DNA of 5,636 nt from Candidatus Segetimicrobium genomatis (GTDB lineage Bacteria; Sysuimicrobiota; Sysuimicrobiia; Sysuimicrobiales; Segetimicrobiaceae): assembly GCA_005882445.1 (NCBI GenBank), contig VBAN01000165.1, positions 1 to 5,636 of the forward strand. Direction: 5' to 3'. The position numbers and the translations under genes were made by a program. This document shows, in pieces, positions 1 through 5,635 of the stretch (positions are counted from its first letter, which is position 1; each line of letters opens with the position of its first letter). The notes beneath the pieces were generated by a model. It was not told the origin of the DNA and made no database searches. It was given only the letters and a program-made list of their open reading frames with translations.

Positions 1-1
1 C

Positions 2-976
2 CGGCCCGCGCCCAAGGTCATCGCGTGCCCCCACGAGACCGTCGCGTTGAGCGCGGCCCACGGTTTCGCCCAGGCGACGGGAAGCCCCCAGGCGCTGATC
101 GTTCATGTCGACCAGGGGACCGCCAATCTGGGCGGGGCCGTCCACAACGCGGCGCGCTCGCGCGTCCCGGTCTTCATCCTGGCCGGCCGAGCGCCGTTTA
201 CCGACCGGGGGGAGCTCAAGGGGAGCCGGGACAGTTACGTGCAGTTCATCCAAGACATCTACGACCAGGCGGGCATCGTCAGGCCCTACGTCAAATGGGA
301 GTACGAGCTGCACCGCGGAGCGAACATCGGGCGCATCGTGCAGCGGGCCCTCCGCCTCGCGGTGGCCGAGCCGGCCGGTCCCGTGTACCTGACGGCGCCC
401 CGGGAGATCCTGGAGGAACCGGTGTCCTTCGTCGAGCTGGCTCCCCCGGCGCTGTGCGCGCCGCCCGTCCCCACCGTCCCGGAGGACGCGGCCCTGCGCG
501 AGATGGGCCGCTGGCTCTGCGATGCCGAGCGGCCCGTCGCGATCACCAGTTACATCGGCCGCAAGCCCGCGGCGGTGGCGGAACTGGTCGGGCTGGCGGA
601 TCAGCTCGCGCTCCCGGTCCTCGAGATGCTTCCGCGGACCTCCATGAACTTCCCCACCGATCATCCCCTCTACCTCGGTGCCGAGCGGAGCGCGCGGCTT
701 GACGCGGCCGACCTGGTCCTGATCATCGACTGCGATGCTCCCTGGATTCCGTCGGTGTCCCAGCCTCCCGCGGCGGCCCGGATCATCCATCTGGACGTGG
801 ATCCGTTGAAGGAAGATCTTGCGACGAAGTCCGGCGCGGCTGGACAGCCACGGTGGCCGAGCGCGTCCACGCCCGGAGGCAGGCGATCGAACGCGACGTC
901 CGGCGGATGCGCGCCGAATGGCGGGACGCCGCGGCGCCCCCGCCCCCCGGCGAACCGATCACCGCCGCCTGGCTGA
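2..976 (+). CDS. ThDP-dependent enzyme (acetolactate synthase / benzoylformate decarboxylase-like), N-terminal and central domains; cut by window edge and frameshifted
   Basis: The frame is open from base 2, so the true start lies left of the window. The first visible residues include PHETVALSAAHGFAQATG. This matches the ThDP-enzyme N-terminal (PYR) domain motif, in which the Glu encoded at 35-37 is the conserved residue that activates the cofactor's aminopyrimidine ring. The PYR domain continues through GTANLGGAVHNAA and VPVFILAGRAP to about base 420. A central Rossmann-like domain follows (about 490-817), including AADLVLIIDCDAPWIP and IIHLDVDPLKED, as in this superfamily. After about 817 the frame turns into Arg/Pro/Gly-rich sequence unlike the family and stops at 974-976. 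The C-terminal domain continues in another frame. The product class is clear, but the exact substrate (2-keto acid, oxalyl-CoA, sulfoacetaldehyde or other) cannot be read from this fragment. It is likely a cytosolic homo-oligomer by family analogy. It may be a pseudogene or an assembly artefact. Confidence 0.85.
   Translation, partial: RPAPKVIACPHETVALSAAHGFAQATGSPQALIVHVDQGTANLGGAVHNAARSRVPVFILAGRAPFTDRGELKGSRDSYVQFIQDIYDQAGIVRPYVKWEYELHRGANIGRIVQRALRLAVAEPAGPVYLTAPREILEEPVSFVELAPPALCAPPVPTVPEDAALREMGRWLCDAERPVAITSYIGRKPAAVAELVGLADQLALPVLEMLPRTSMNFPTDHPLYLGAERSARLDAADLVLIIDCDAPWIPSVSQPPAAARIIHLDVDPLKEDLATKSGAAGQPRWPSASTPGGRRSNATSGGCAPNGGTPRRPRPPANRSPPPG
818..853 (+). other. Frameshift/deletion junction in the ThDP enzyme gene
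   Basis: Family-like sequence in the first frame ends at VDPLKED (through 817). It resumes in the frame of the ThDP C-domain at about WTATVAERV (841 onward). Moving between the frames needs one base added or two removed. From memory of related ThDP enzymes, the stretch after the VDPLKE motif normally carries a further segment of about 25-30 residues before the basic helix matching AERVHARRQAIERD. Only about 12 codons are present here. A deletion of some tens of bases (1 + 3n) therefore fits better than a single-base slip, though this rests on an unaligned comparison. Confidence 0.6.
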
Positions 977-1518
977 CGGCGCAACTGGGCTCAATGCTCG
1001 CGCGCGAAACCATTGTCGTCACCGAACTGGTGACGAACGCGGCCGGAGCGGCCCGGCACCTGCCGCGCTCGGTCACCGGGTCGTTCCTGGCGGCGGGCGG
1101 CTCGAGCCTGGGCTGGGGCCTGGGCGCGTCCATCGGCGTCAAGCTGGCGCGCCCCGAGTCCGAAGTCGTCTGCCTCCTCGGCGACGGATCGTTCTTGTTC
1201 GGCGCGCCGGAGGCGGCCTTGTGGATGAGCCGCCAGTACCAGGCGCCGTTCCTCGCCGTGGTGTACAACAACAGAGGCTGGGCGGCGGTCCGAGACGCGA
1301 CCGCGCGCCAGCACCCCGCCGGGTTTGCGGCGCGCGGAGGAGATTTTTCGTCCAGCTTCGGCGACGGGGTGGATTTCGCCGCGATCGCCCGGGCGGCGGG
1401 AGGGTACGGGGAGCGCATCCGATCGGCCCCGGATCTTCCGGCGGCCGTGGAGAGGGCCCGCGACGCCGTGCGCGGCGGAACACCCGCCGTCCTCGACGTC
1501 CTCCTCCCGCCCGTGTAA
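853..1518 (+). CDS. ThDP-dependent enzyme, C-terminal cofactor-binding domain (continuation of the upstream frame)
   Basis: This frame encodes the missing third domain of the same enzyme. The ThDP/Mg2+ motif is complete: GDG at 1180-1188, then 26 residues, then NN at 1267-1272, fitting the classical GDG-X(24-27)-NN spacing. Before it, FLAAGGSSLGWGLGASIGVK resembles the benzoylformate decarboxylase/acetolactate synthase C-domain entry. The end, GGTPAVLDVLLPPV, is a typical last strand. The frame is open from 703, but family-like sequence starts only near 840-853 (WTATVAERVHARR). A GTG at 853 could formally start a free-standing protein. However, no clear ribosome-binding site precedes it, and a lone ThDP C-domain would lack the catalytic Glu of the PYR domain, so I treat it as the 3' part of the broken gene. 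It ends 22 bases before the alcohol dehydrogenase start, suggesting a shared transcript. Confidence 0.85.
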   Translation: MAERVHARRQAIERDVRRMRAEWRDAAAPPPPGEPITAAWLTAQLGSMLARETIVVTELVTNAAGAARHLPRSVTGSFLAAGGSSLGWGLGASIGVKLARPESEVVCLLGDGSFLFGAPEAALWMSRQYQAPFLAVVYNNRGWAAVRDATARQHPAGFAARGGDFSSSFGDGVDFAAIARAAGGYGERIRSAPDLPAAVERARDAVRGGTPAVLDVLLPPV

Positions 1519-1527
1519 GGAAGGATC

Positions 1528-1531
1528 GAGG
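1528..1531 (+). promoter_or_regulatory. Ribosome-binding site of the alcohol dehydrogenase gene
   Basis: GAGG lies 9 bases upstream of the ATG at 1541. A second purine-rich run, AAGGAAGGA, sits at 1517-1525 and overlaps the upstream stop codon. GAGG has the better spacing. This supports 1541 as the start and fits translation following on from the ThDP gene. Confidence 0.6.
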
Positions 1532-1540
1532 CGCACACGC

Positions 1541-2641
1541 ATGCGAGCCGCAGTGCTCCCCCGGGAGCTCGCCTCCCTGGACATCGAAGAGATTCCGATC
1601 CCCGCGCCCAAGTCGGGCGAAGTGCTCGTCCGGGTGGCCGCCTGCGGAGTCTGCCATACCGACCTCCACGTCATCAAGGGTGAAGTCACGTTTCCCACCC
1701 CCGCGGTGCTGGGGCATGAGATCTCCGGGACGGTGGCCGCGCTGGGGCCGGGCGTCACCGGCCTGAGCGAGGGAGCACGGGTGGTGTGCAGCTTTATCAT
1801 GCCGTGCGGCACATGCGAGTTCTGCGTCCAGGGGCGCGATGATCTCTGCGTCACGTTCTTCTCGATCAACCGTCTGCGCGGACAGCTCTACGACGGCGCC
1901 AGCCGCTTGAGCCGCGCCGATGGGACCCCGCTGGCGATGTACAGCATGGGGGGCCTGGCCGACTACGCGGTGGTGCCCGCGACCGATGTGTTCCCGCTGC
2001 CCGACGGCCTCGCCCTGGAGGAATCGTGCATCATCGGCTGTGCGGTCATGACCGCCTATGGCGCGATCCGCCACCAGGCGGACCTGCGGGCGGGAGAGAG
2101 TGTCGCCGTCGTGGCAACGGGCGGGGTGGGATCCAACCTCATCCAGCTGGCCAGGGCCTTTGGCGCCTCGATGATTGTCGCCGTGGATGTGAGGGCGGAC
2201 AAGCTCGACGCCGCGCGCCGGCTGGGAGCCACGCATGTCGTCGATGCATCAAAGGGAGATGTCGCAGCGGCGATCCTGGACCTGACGGCCGGGCGCGGGG
2301 TGGACGTGGCATTCGAGGCGCTGGGCCGCCCGGAGACCGTCGTGCAGGCATTCGAAGCCACCAGAGACGGCGGCCGGGTGATCGTGGTCGGCATCGCGGC
2401 GGGAAAGACGGCCGCCCCCATCGAGATCACCCGCCTCGTGCGTCGTGGTGTCCGGCTGATTGGATCGTACGGAGGACGCGTGCGCGCCGACGTGCCGGCG
2501 CTGCTGCGCATGGCGGAGCGCCGGGCGATTGCGCCGGAGCGAACGATCTCCCGCCGCTTTTCCCTTGAGGATGCCGCCGGGGCGTACGACGCGCTCAGCC
2601 GCGGGGAGATCGTTGGCCGGGCGATCGTCGTGACGACCTGA
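1541..2641 (+). CDS. Zinc-dependent alcohol dehydrogenase, MDR superfamily, NAD-type
   Basis: This intact protein of 366 residues is the usual length for medium-chain zinc alcohol dehydrogenases, which reversibly oxidise alcohols to aldehydes or ketones in the cytosol. Catalytic zinc ligands are visible as Cys38 in CGVCHTD, His59-Glu60 in GHE, and probably Cys167 in IIGCAVMTAYGA. The structural zinc lobe is complete: Cys89, Cys92, Cys95 and Cys103. The GroES-like fold spans about residues 1-150 and the Rossmann domain about 175-310. A Gly-rich turn ATGGVG (192-197) and Asp216 at the end of strand IVAVD predict NAD(H) over NADP(H). The start at ATG 1541 fits the family N-terminus (MRAAVL) and has GAGG upstream; the frame is open further upstream, but that part overlaps the ThDP gene and is not family-like. 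It follows the ThDP enzyme by 22 bases, so a joint keto-acid/aldehyde/alcohol pathway is inferred. The substrate is unknown. Confidence 0.93.
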   Translation: MRAAVLPRELASLDIEEIPIPAPKSGEVLVRVAACGVCHTDLHVIKGEVTFPTPAVLGHEISGTVAALGPGVTGLSEGARVVCSFIMPCGTCEFCVQGRDDLCVTFFSINRLRGQLYDGASRLSRADGTPLAMYSMGGLADYAVVPATDVFPLPDGLALEESCIIGCAVMTAYGAIRHQADLRAGESVAVVATGGVGSNLIQLARAFGASMIVAVDVRADKLDAARRLGATHVVDASKGDVAAAILDLTAGRGVDVAFEALGRPETVVQAFEATRDGGRVIVVGIAAGKTAAPIEITRLVRRGVRLIGSYGGRVRADVPALLRMAERRAIAPERTISRRFSLEDAAGAYDALSRGEIVGRAIVVTT

Positions 2642-2644
2642 TGC
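2642..2644. other. Three-base gap between convergent operons
   Basis: The alcohol dehydrogenase stop (TGA, 2639-2641) and the HD-GYP stop (TCA on the + strand, 2645-2647) face each other with only TGC between them. No terminator hairpin with a T-run is visible on either side. Transcripts must therefore end inside the opposing coding sequence or overlap as antisense. Confidence 0.85.
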
Positions 2645-3550
2645 TCAGTCGGGCAGCTGCACCGTCTGGGAGCCCTGGTCGCGGCGATAGAGGTCGACCA
2701 GCACGCCCACGGCCAGCCTCGCCACCACGGGGTCGAAGAGCGTCCCCGCCTCGGTCAGAATGATGCGCAGAACCTCCGCGGCGCGCTTCGGCCGGCGGTA
2801 GCCGCGCCGGGAAGAGGTTGCGGCGTCAGAGACATCGGCCACCTGCACGATCCGCGTGAGCAGGTGGGGCGCCTTCTTCAATGTGATCTGCGGGTACCCC
2901 GAGAGATTGTAGTTGGCATGGTGCTCGAAGGCCACCACCATCGCCAGCCTGAGGAGGTCGGGGAAGTCGCGCAACGCGTGGGCGCCATAGATGGTGTGCC
3001 GTCTGACGACCTCCTCTTCCTCGCGAGTCAGCTTTGCCGGTTTGGTGAGAAGGTCTTGAGGCACTCGGGACTTGCCGATGTCATGAAGCAGCGCGGCGAC
3101 GCCCAGGACCGTGAGCAGCGGGCGATCCAGGTCCAGCCGCGACCCAATCATCAGCGAGAGAATGCAGACGTTGACCGAGTGATGAAATGAGTCCTCGTCG
3201 TGACGCTTCAGGGCGGCGACCCCCAGCTGGGCGGCGCCCTGCTCGGTGAGGATGTCGAGGAAGTGGCCGACGACCTTCTCGGCCTTCCATAGATTGGGCG
3301 GAGCGTTCTGGGCCACCTCGTACGTCAACTCGTCCATGACCCGCAGCCCGCTTCGGTAGACCGCCTGAGGATTCACCTTCGTGGGCAGCATGTCCCCCAG
3401 GAGTGCCAGCAGATGGTCGTCTGCGCTTGGTCCGCCCTCCTCACCCGCCCCCTGCCCTGGTGTGCCCTCGCCACCCGGGCCGGTTTCCAAGCCTTGAATT
3501 CCCCGACCGCCCGCGACGCCCGGACCACCCGGGCCGCCCGGACCACCCGC
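2645..3550 (-). CDS. HD-GYP domain phosphohydrolase, C-terminal part of a frameshifted signalling protein
   Basis: Family-like reading begins at 3550 inside a Gly-rich repeat and runs to the stop at 2645-2647. In the restored 535-residue protein the HD-GYP domain covers about residues 350-522. Recognisable elements are His358 in HHSVNV, the HD pair His390-Asp391 in HDIGK (bases 3071-3085), His419, His444-His445, SGYP (GYP at 452-454), and Asp473 in VADVSDA. HD-GYP proteins are metal-dependent phosphodiesterases, many cleaving cyclic di-GMP to GMP, so a signalling role is likely but not proven. The motif is HHANYNLSGYP rather than the common HHExxDGxGYP, and Asp stands where tri-metal members have Glu four residues before the first His. 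The reading frame extends upstream to about 3721, but that part is Val-Arg-Ala repeat translated out of phase. No convincing independent start was found. The protein is presumably translated as one piece with the N-terminal half when the repeat is in frame. Confidence 0.85.
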   Translation of the reverse strand, partial: AGGPGGPGGPGVAGGRGIQGLETGPGGEGTPGQGAGEEGGPSADDHLLALLGDMLPTKVNPQAVYRSGLRVMDELTYEVAQNAPPNLWKAEKVVGHFLDILTEQGAAQLGVAALKRHDEDSFHHSVNVCILSLMIGSRLDLDRPLLTVLGVAALLHDIGKSRVPQDLLTKPAKLTREEEEVVRRHTIYGAHALRDFPDLLRLAMVVAFEHHANYNLSGYPQITLKKAPHLLTRIVQVADVSDAATSSRRGYRRPKRAAEVLRIILTEAGTLFDPVVARLAVGVLVDLYRRDQGSQTVQLPD

Positions 3551-3725
3551 CCGGACCACTCTGGCCGCCCGGACCACTCTGGCCGCCCGGACCGCCCTGG
3601 CCGCCCGGACCACCCTGGCCGCCCGGACCACCCTGGCCGCTCGGACCACCCGGGCCGCCCGGACCACCCGGGCCGCCCGGACCACCCTGACCGCCCTGAC
3701 CGCCCGGACCACGCTGACCACCCGG
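3431..3725 (-). repeat. 18-bp tandem repeats coding a collagen-like Gly-rich linker
   Basis: On the + strand the unit is CGGACCACCCTGGCCGCC or close variants; on the coding strand it reads Gly-Gly-Gln/Pro-Gly-Gly-Pro. Units start at 3521, 3539 (only 13 bp), 3552, 3570, 3588, 3606, 3624, 3642, 3660, 3678 (27 bp, one unit plus 9) and 3705. All full units and the 27-bp one are multiples of 9 and keep the Gly-every-third-residue pattern. Degenerate Gly-X-Y triplets (GVA, GGR, GIQ, GLE) continue to about 3470 in the HD-GYP frame, followed by a Gly/Glu-rich tail to about 3431. The linker would be about 100 residues in the restored protein. Such repeats are prone to slippage and to misassembly. Confidence 0.9.
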
Positions 3726-4247
3726 GAGGCTCAGATTGACCTTTGCTCTCGCGTCGGGGATAGACCCTGTCGAGATGTGGTGGACCCCGTGTTCCTTCAG
3801 GTAGGAGAGCGGACCCCCCAGCTCGCGGAGTTCCTCGGCCTTCATGTTGAGCAGCCCGGTGAGGTGCGCCAGCTCCGACGCCTCCACCCCCGCATCCAGC
3901 CGGACCAGATTGATCTCCCGCTCTTTGAAGGCGGCGAGCAGCGCGTCGTACTTCAGGCTCTCTTCCAGCAAAACGTTATTCTCCACGAAGAACGTATCGT
4001 CGCGGATGAAGAGCCGGAGGAAGGGCCGGGTCGAAAGCGGTTCCTTGAGGAGCTCGTGAAGCTCACGGATGACGTCCATGACGACGGGGTGGTCGGCACC
4101 GTAGAGGGTGGCGTGCCGCCTGGATCGAGAAAGCAATTTCAGGATCTCCCCCGGCTTATCCGACCTGGCACGCTTCAGCCCTTCTGCATCGCCCCGCCAC
4201 AGCGCGGGGGCCTCCGCGGCCGGTGTCCCAGGGCGCGGAGCGCTCAC
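3441..4247 (-). CDS. N-terminal domain plus collagen-like linker of the HD-GYP protein (frame ends early after repeat contraction)
   Basis: The start is GTG at 4247-4245, overlapping the upstream stop as GTGA. Residues about 33-162 form a compact alpha/beta domain: an amphipathic start with HATLYGADHPVV, a beta-rich FLRLFIRDDTFFVENNVL, and a helical end with ELAHLTGLLNM and a closing GVHHISTGSI. I have seen similar segments in front of HD-GYP domains, but I cannot name the family with certainty. From residue 175 to 234 there are 20 triplets with Gly in every third place (PGG, QGG, QSG types). At residue 234 (base about 3551) the frame is lost and continues as unrelated Trp/Arg-rich sequence to a stop at 3441. 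Adding 5 bases at the short repeat unit joins it to the HD-GYP domain. It is translationally coupled to the HEAT-repeat gene. No signal peptide or membrane segment is seen, so it is likely cytosolic. Confidence 0.8.
   Translation of the reverse strand: MSAPRPGTPAAEAPALWRGDAEGLKRARSDKPGEILKLLSRSRRHATLYGADHPVVMDVIRELHELLKEPLSTRPFLRLFIRDDTFFVENNVLLEESLKYDALLAAFKEREINLVRLDAGVEASELAHLTGLLNMKAEELRELGGPLSYLKEHGVHHISTGSIPDARAKVNLSLPGGQRGPGGQGGQGGPGGPGGPGGPGGPSGQGGPGGQGGPGGQGGPGGQSGPGGQSGPGGWSGRPGWSGRRGRSGNSRLGNRPGWRGHTRAGGG
3539..3551 (-). other. Contracted repeat unit (5-bp deletion) that breaks the reading frame
   Basis: This unit is 13 bp where all neighbours are 18 bp. Compared with the unit at 3521-3538 it lacks five bases within CCCGGGCCGCC, leaving CCCGCC. 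The loss can be explained by deletion between two CCG copies. It is the only unit whose length is not a multiple of three, and it sits exactly where the N-terminal frame (through about 3552) and the HD-GYP frame (from 3550) exchange. Restoring it gives a single open frame of 1608 bases including the stop, or 535 residues. Confidence 0.85.
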
Positions 4248-5635
4248 GGCACGCTTCTCTTGCCGTCGGCGATCGCGATGGCCGGCCCGTCGAGCGACGG
4301 CTTCTCGATGACGGCGACGGCCCCCCGGGCGAGCCGGCGCAGCTCCCGGGCGCGCCGCCGAAAGACCAGGCGCCCGTGCGCGAGCTTCTTCAGGGCGGGC
4401 AGCGCGCCCCTGGCCCCCAGGCGGGCCACGGCCTCGATCCCGGCCTGCCTGATCGTAAACAGCCGGTTGAACGGATCTTGCGTCTCCAGAAGGACAATCA
4501 ACGCGGGCAGGGCCGCCTCCATGCCGCGGGCATCCAGCAGCTTCAGCGCCTTCAGACGGATCCGCTCGTCGGGGTCGTTGAGGACCTCACCAATCAGGGC
4601 CTGGGCGTCGTCCGTCCCCAGGCCGGCGAGCGCGTTCAGTGTCTGCATGCGGACCCGGGAGTCCACGTGATGGACCGCTTGGGCGAGATAGGCGACCCCC
4701 TGGGGGGCCCGAATCCGCCCGAGGACGCTCGCGATGTTCCGCACGAGGTACCAGCGGGGGTCGGCGACAAACGCTCCAATCTCGTCGACGTGCTCCCGGC
4801 CGATGCGAACCAGGAGGTCACAGAGGAGCGCCCGCATGCCGGCCCGGGATTCGGCCCCCAGGGCCCGCGCCAGTGGACCGATCAGGATGTCGCCCAGCAC
4901 CTCCGCCACCTTCTGGATCTCCAGCTCGACCAGCGTGGCCCGCCCCTGCCAGAACGCCTCCAGGAGCTTCTGCAGAAGGGGACCATCCGCGACACGCTCC
5001 AGCAGGCCGCGGATCACTTCCGCGCGCTCGCCCTCCGCCGGGGACGCGAGCGTGTTGACGCGCGTCAGGATCTCTCGCAGGAGCGCGAATTCGCGATGCT
5101 CGATGAGCCAGTCCAGGTACCCGACCACGCTCTCGGCGACCTCGGTCAGTTCGTCTTTGTCCAGACGGCCGGCCAGGAGGTCGACGCAGGTCCGGAGCGC
5201 ATCACGAATGACTTCGGCCTCGTCGACCGAGCGGATCTCCCTGAGAACGCGCTCGCGGTCCTCCTCGGAGACCGCGATCCGGTCCTCGATGAATTCGGAG
5301 AAATCCTGAGCCTCATCCGCCGCGGCGAAGGCCGGGAACTCAAGTTTCATCATCACGGCGACGCTAATCGGGACTCCCCGCTCACCCGCCTGGGGGAGCG
5401 CCAGATCGAGGTAGGACAGAATGCGCCCGGCCTTCTCAGGGTCAGGGGTAAAGGCGTTCAGGGCGCCAGCGACCTGCTCAACGACGTCCCCTTCCCCCAA
5501 CGAATTGAGGATGATATTGGCGAGCTGCTCGCTCGAGAGATGGTCGAGCAGGACCTGCGTCCCCTGGTCGTCCCGTGCCCCCGCGAGCAGGGCGCGCCCC
5601 AGGCGGGGGCCGAGCGCTCCCTCCGGCCCCTCCGG
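4244..5635 (-). CDS. HEAT-repeat protein, N-terminus beyond the window
   Basis: The frame is open to the right window edge (codon at 5635-5633), giving 463 visible residues. A TTG at 5500 is a possible start, but the 45 residues before it (ending LLDHLSSEQLANIILNSLGE) read as normal helical protein, so the true start is probably outside. The visible part is almost wholly alpha-helical. The N-terminal two thirds have acidic, Leu-rich helices without a domain I can name. From about base 4783 to 4301 there are HEAT-like helical pairs with the typical spacing and Asp/Arg positions, for example LVRNIASVLGRIRAPQGVAY, DSRVRMQTLNALAGLGTDDA, DERIRLKALKLLDARG and IRQAGIEAVARLGARGALPA. HEAT solenoids serve as protein-binding scaffolds. 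No catalytic motif, signal peptide or membrane segment is visible. Its stop overlaps the GTG of the HD-GYP gene, so it may act as that protein's partner or regulator; this is inference from context. Confidence 0.88.
   Translation of the reverse strand, partial: PEGPEGALGPRLGRALLAGARDDQGTQVLLDHLSSEQLANIILNSLGEGDVVEQVAGALNAFTPDPEKAGRILSYLDLALPQAGERGVPISVAVMMKLEFPAFAAADEAQDFSEFIEDRIAVSEEDRERVLREIRSVDEAEVIRDALRTCVDLLAGRLDKDELTEVAESVVGYLDWLIEHREFALLREILTRVNTLASPAEGERAEVIRGLLERVADGPLLQKLLEAFWQGRATLVELEIQKVAEVLGDILIGPLARALGAESRAGMRALLCDLLVRIGREHVDEIGAFVADPRWYLVRNIASVLGRIRAPQGVAYLAQAVHHVDSRVRMQTLNALAGLGTDDAQALIGEVLNDPDERIRLKALKLLDARGMEAALPALIVLLETQDPFNRLFTIRQAGIEAVARLGARGALPALKKLAHGRLVFRRRARELRRLARGAVAVIEKPSLDGPAIAIADGKRSVP
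4254..4261 (-). promoter_or_regulatory. Purine-rich ribosome-binding site for the HD-GYP gene
   Basis: On the coding strand AAGAGAAG lies six bases before the GTG start at 4247, inside the end of the HEAT-repeat gene. It is a weak match to the anti-Shine-Dalgarno consensus. Together with the GTGA stop/start overlap it points to re-initiation by ribosomes finishing the upstream gene. Confidence 0.4.
4301..4783 (-). other. HEAT-repeat array within the scaffold protein
   Basis: About five helical pairs of 30-35 residues recur here. Each has a hydrophobic helix A, a turn with Asp or Asn plus Arg, and a helix B with the Ala-Leu-x-x-Leu-Gly type ending. Examples are VRNIASVLGRI, VRMQTLNALAGLG, IRLKALKLLDARG and GIEAVARLGA. 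The final segment is unusually basic (VFRRRARELRRLARG), so the C-terminal face of the solenoid may contact an acidic partner or nucleic acid. Exact repeat borders are approximate. Confidence 0.7.

Noticed and set aside
853..1518. Independent small ThDP-binding subunit starting at GTG 853
   Set aside because: No clear ribosome-binding site is visible, and the preceding frame supplies exactly the missing N-terminal and central domains, so a single broken gene is simpler.
1325..1540. Longer alcohol dehydrogenase starting upstream at 1325
   Set aside because: The added residues are Arg/Pro-rich, overlap the conserved ThDP C-domain and do not resemble the family. ATG 1541 has GAGG at good spacing and the usual family N-terminus.
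783..2236. Long - strand open frames opposite the ThDP enzyme and dehydrogenase genes
   Set aside because: They are Arg/Pro/Ala-rich, typical of antisense frames in GC-rich DNA, and show no recognisable domain while the + strand does.
2608..2626. Possible terminator hairpin GATCG...CGATC near the end of the alcohol dehydrogenase gene
   Set aside because: The stem is only five base pairs, it lies inside coding sequence, and no T-run follows.
3403..3690. + strand open frame rich in Pro-Pro-Gly, looking like a collagen-like protein
   Set aside because: It is the complement of the Gly-rich 18-bp repeat in the HD-GYP gene. Outside the repeat it has no protein-like sequence, and the opposite strand carries well-conserved domains.
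3551..3721. Val-Arg-Ala repeat (VRAARVVRAARVV) as a real N-terminus of the HD-GYP protein
   Set aside because: It is the collagen-like repeat read one base out of phase. Gly-rich reading in the HD-GYP frame begins exactly at 3550, after the short unit.
3504..3722. CRISPR-like or non-coding satellite array
   Set aside because: Units are contiguous 18-mers with no spacers, they are multiples of nine, and they code for Gly-rich triplets inside a gene.
5498..5500. TTG at 5500 as start of the HEAT-repeat gene
   Set aside because: The same frame stays open and protein-like for 45 more codons to the window edge, so this codon is more likely internal.
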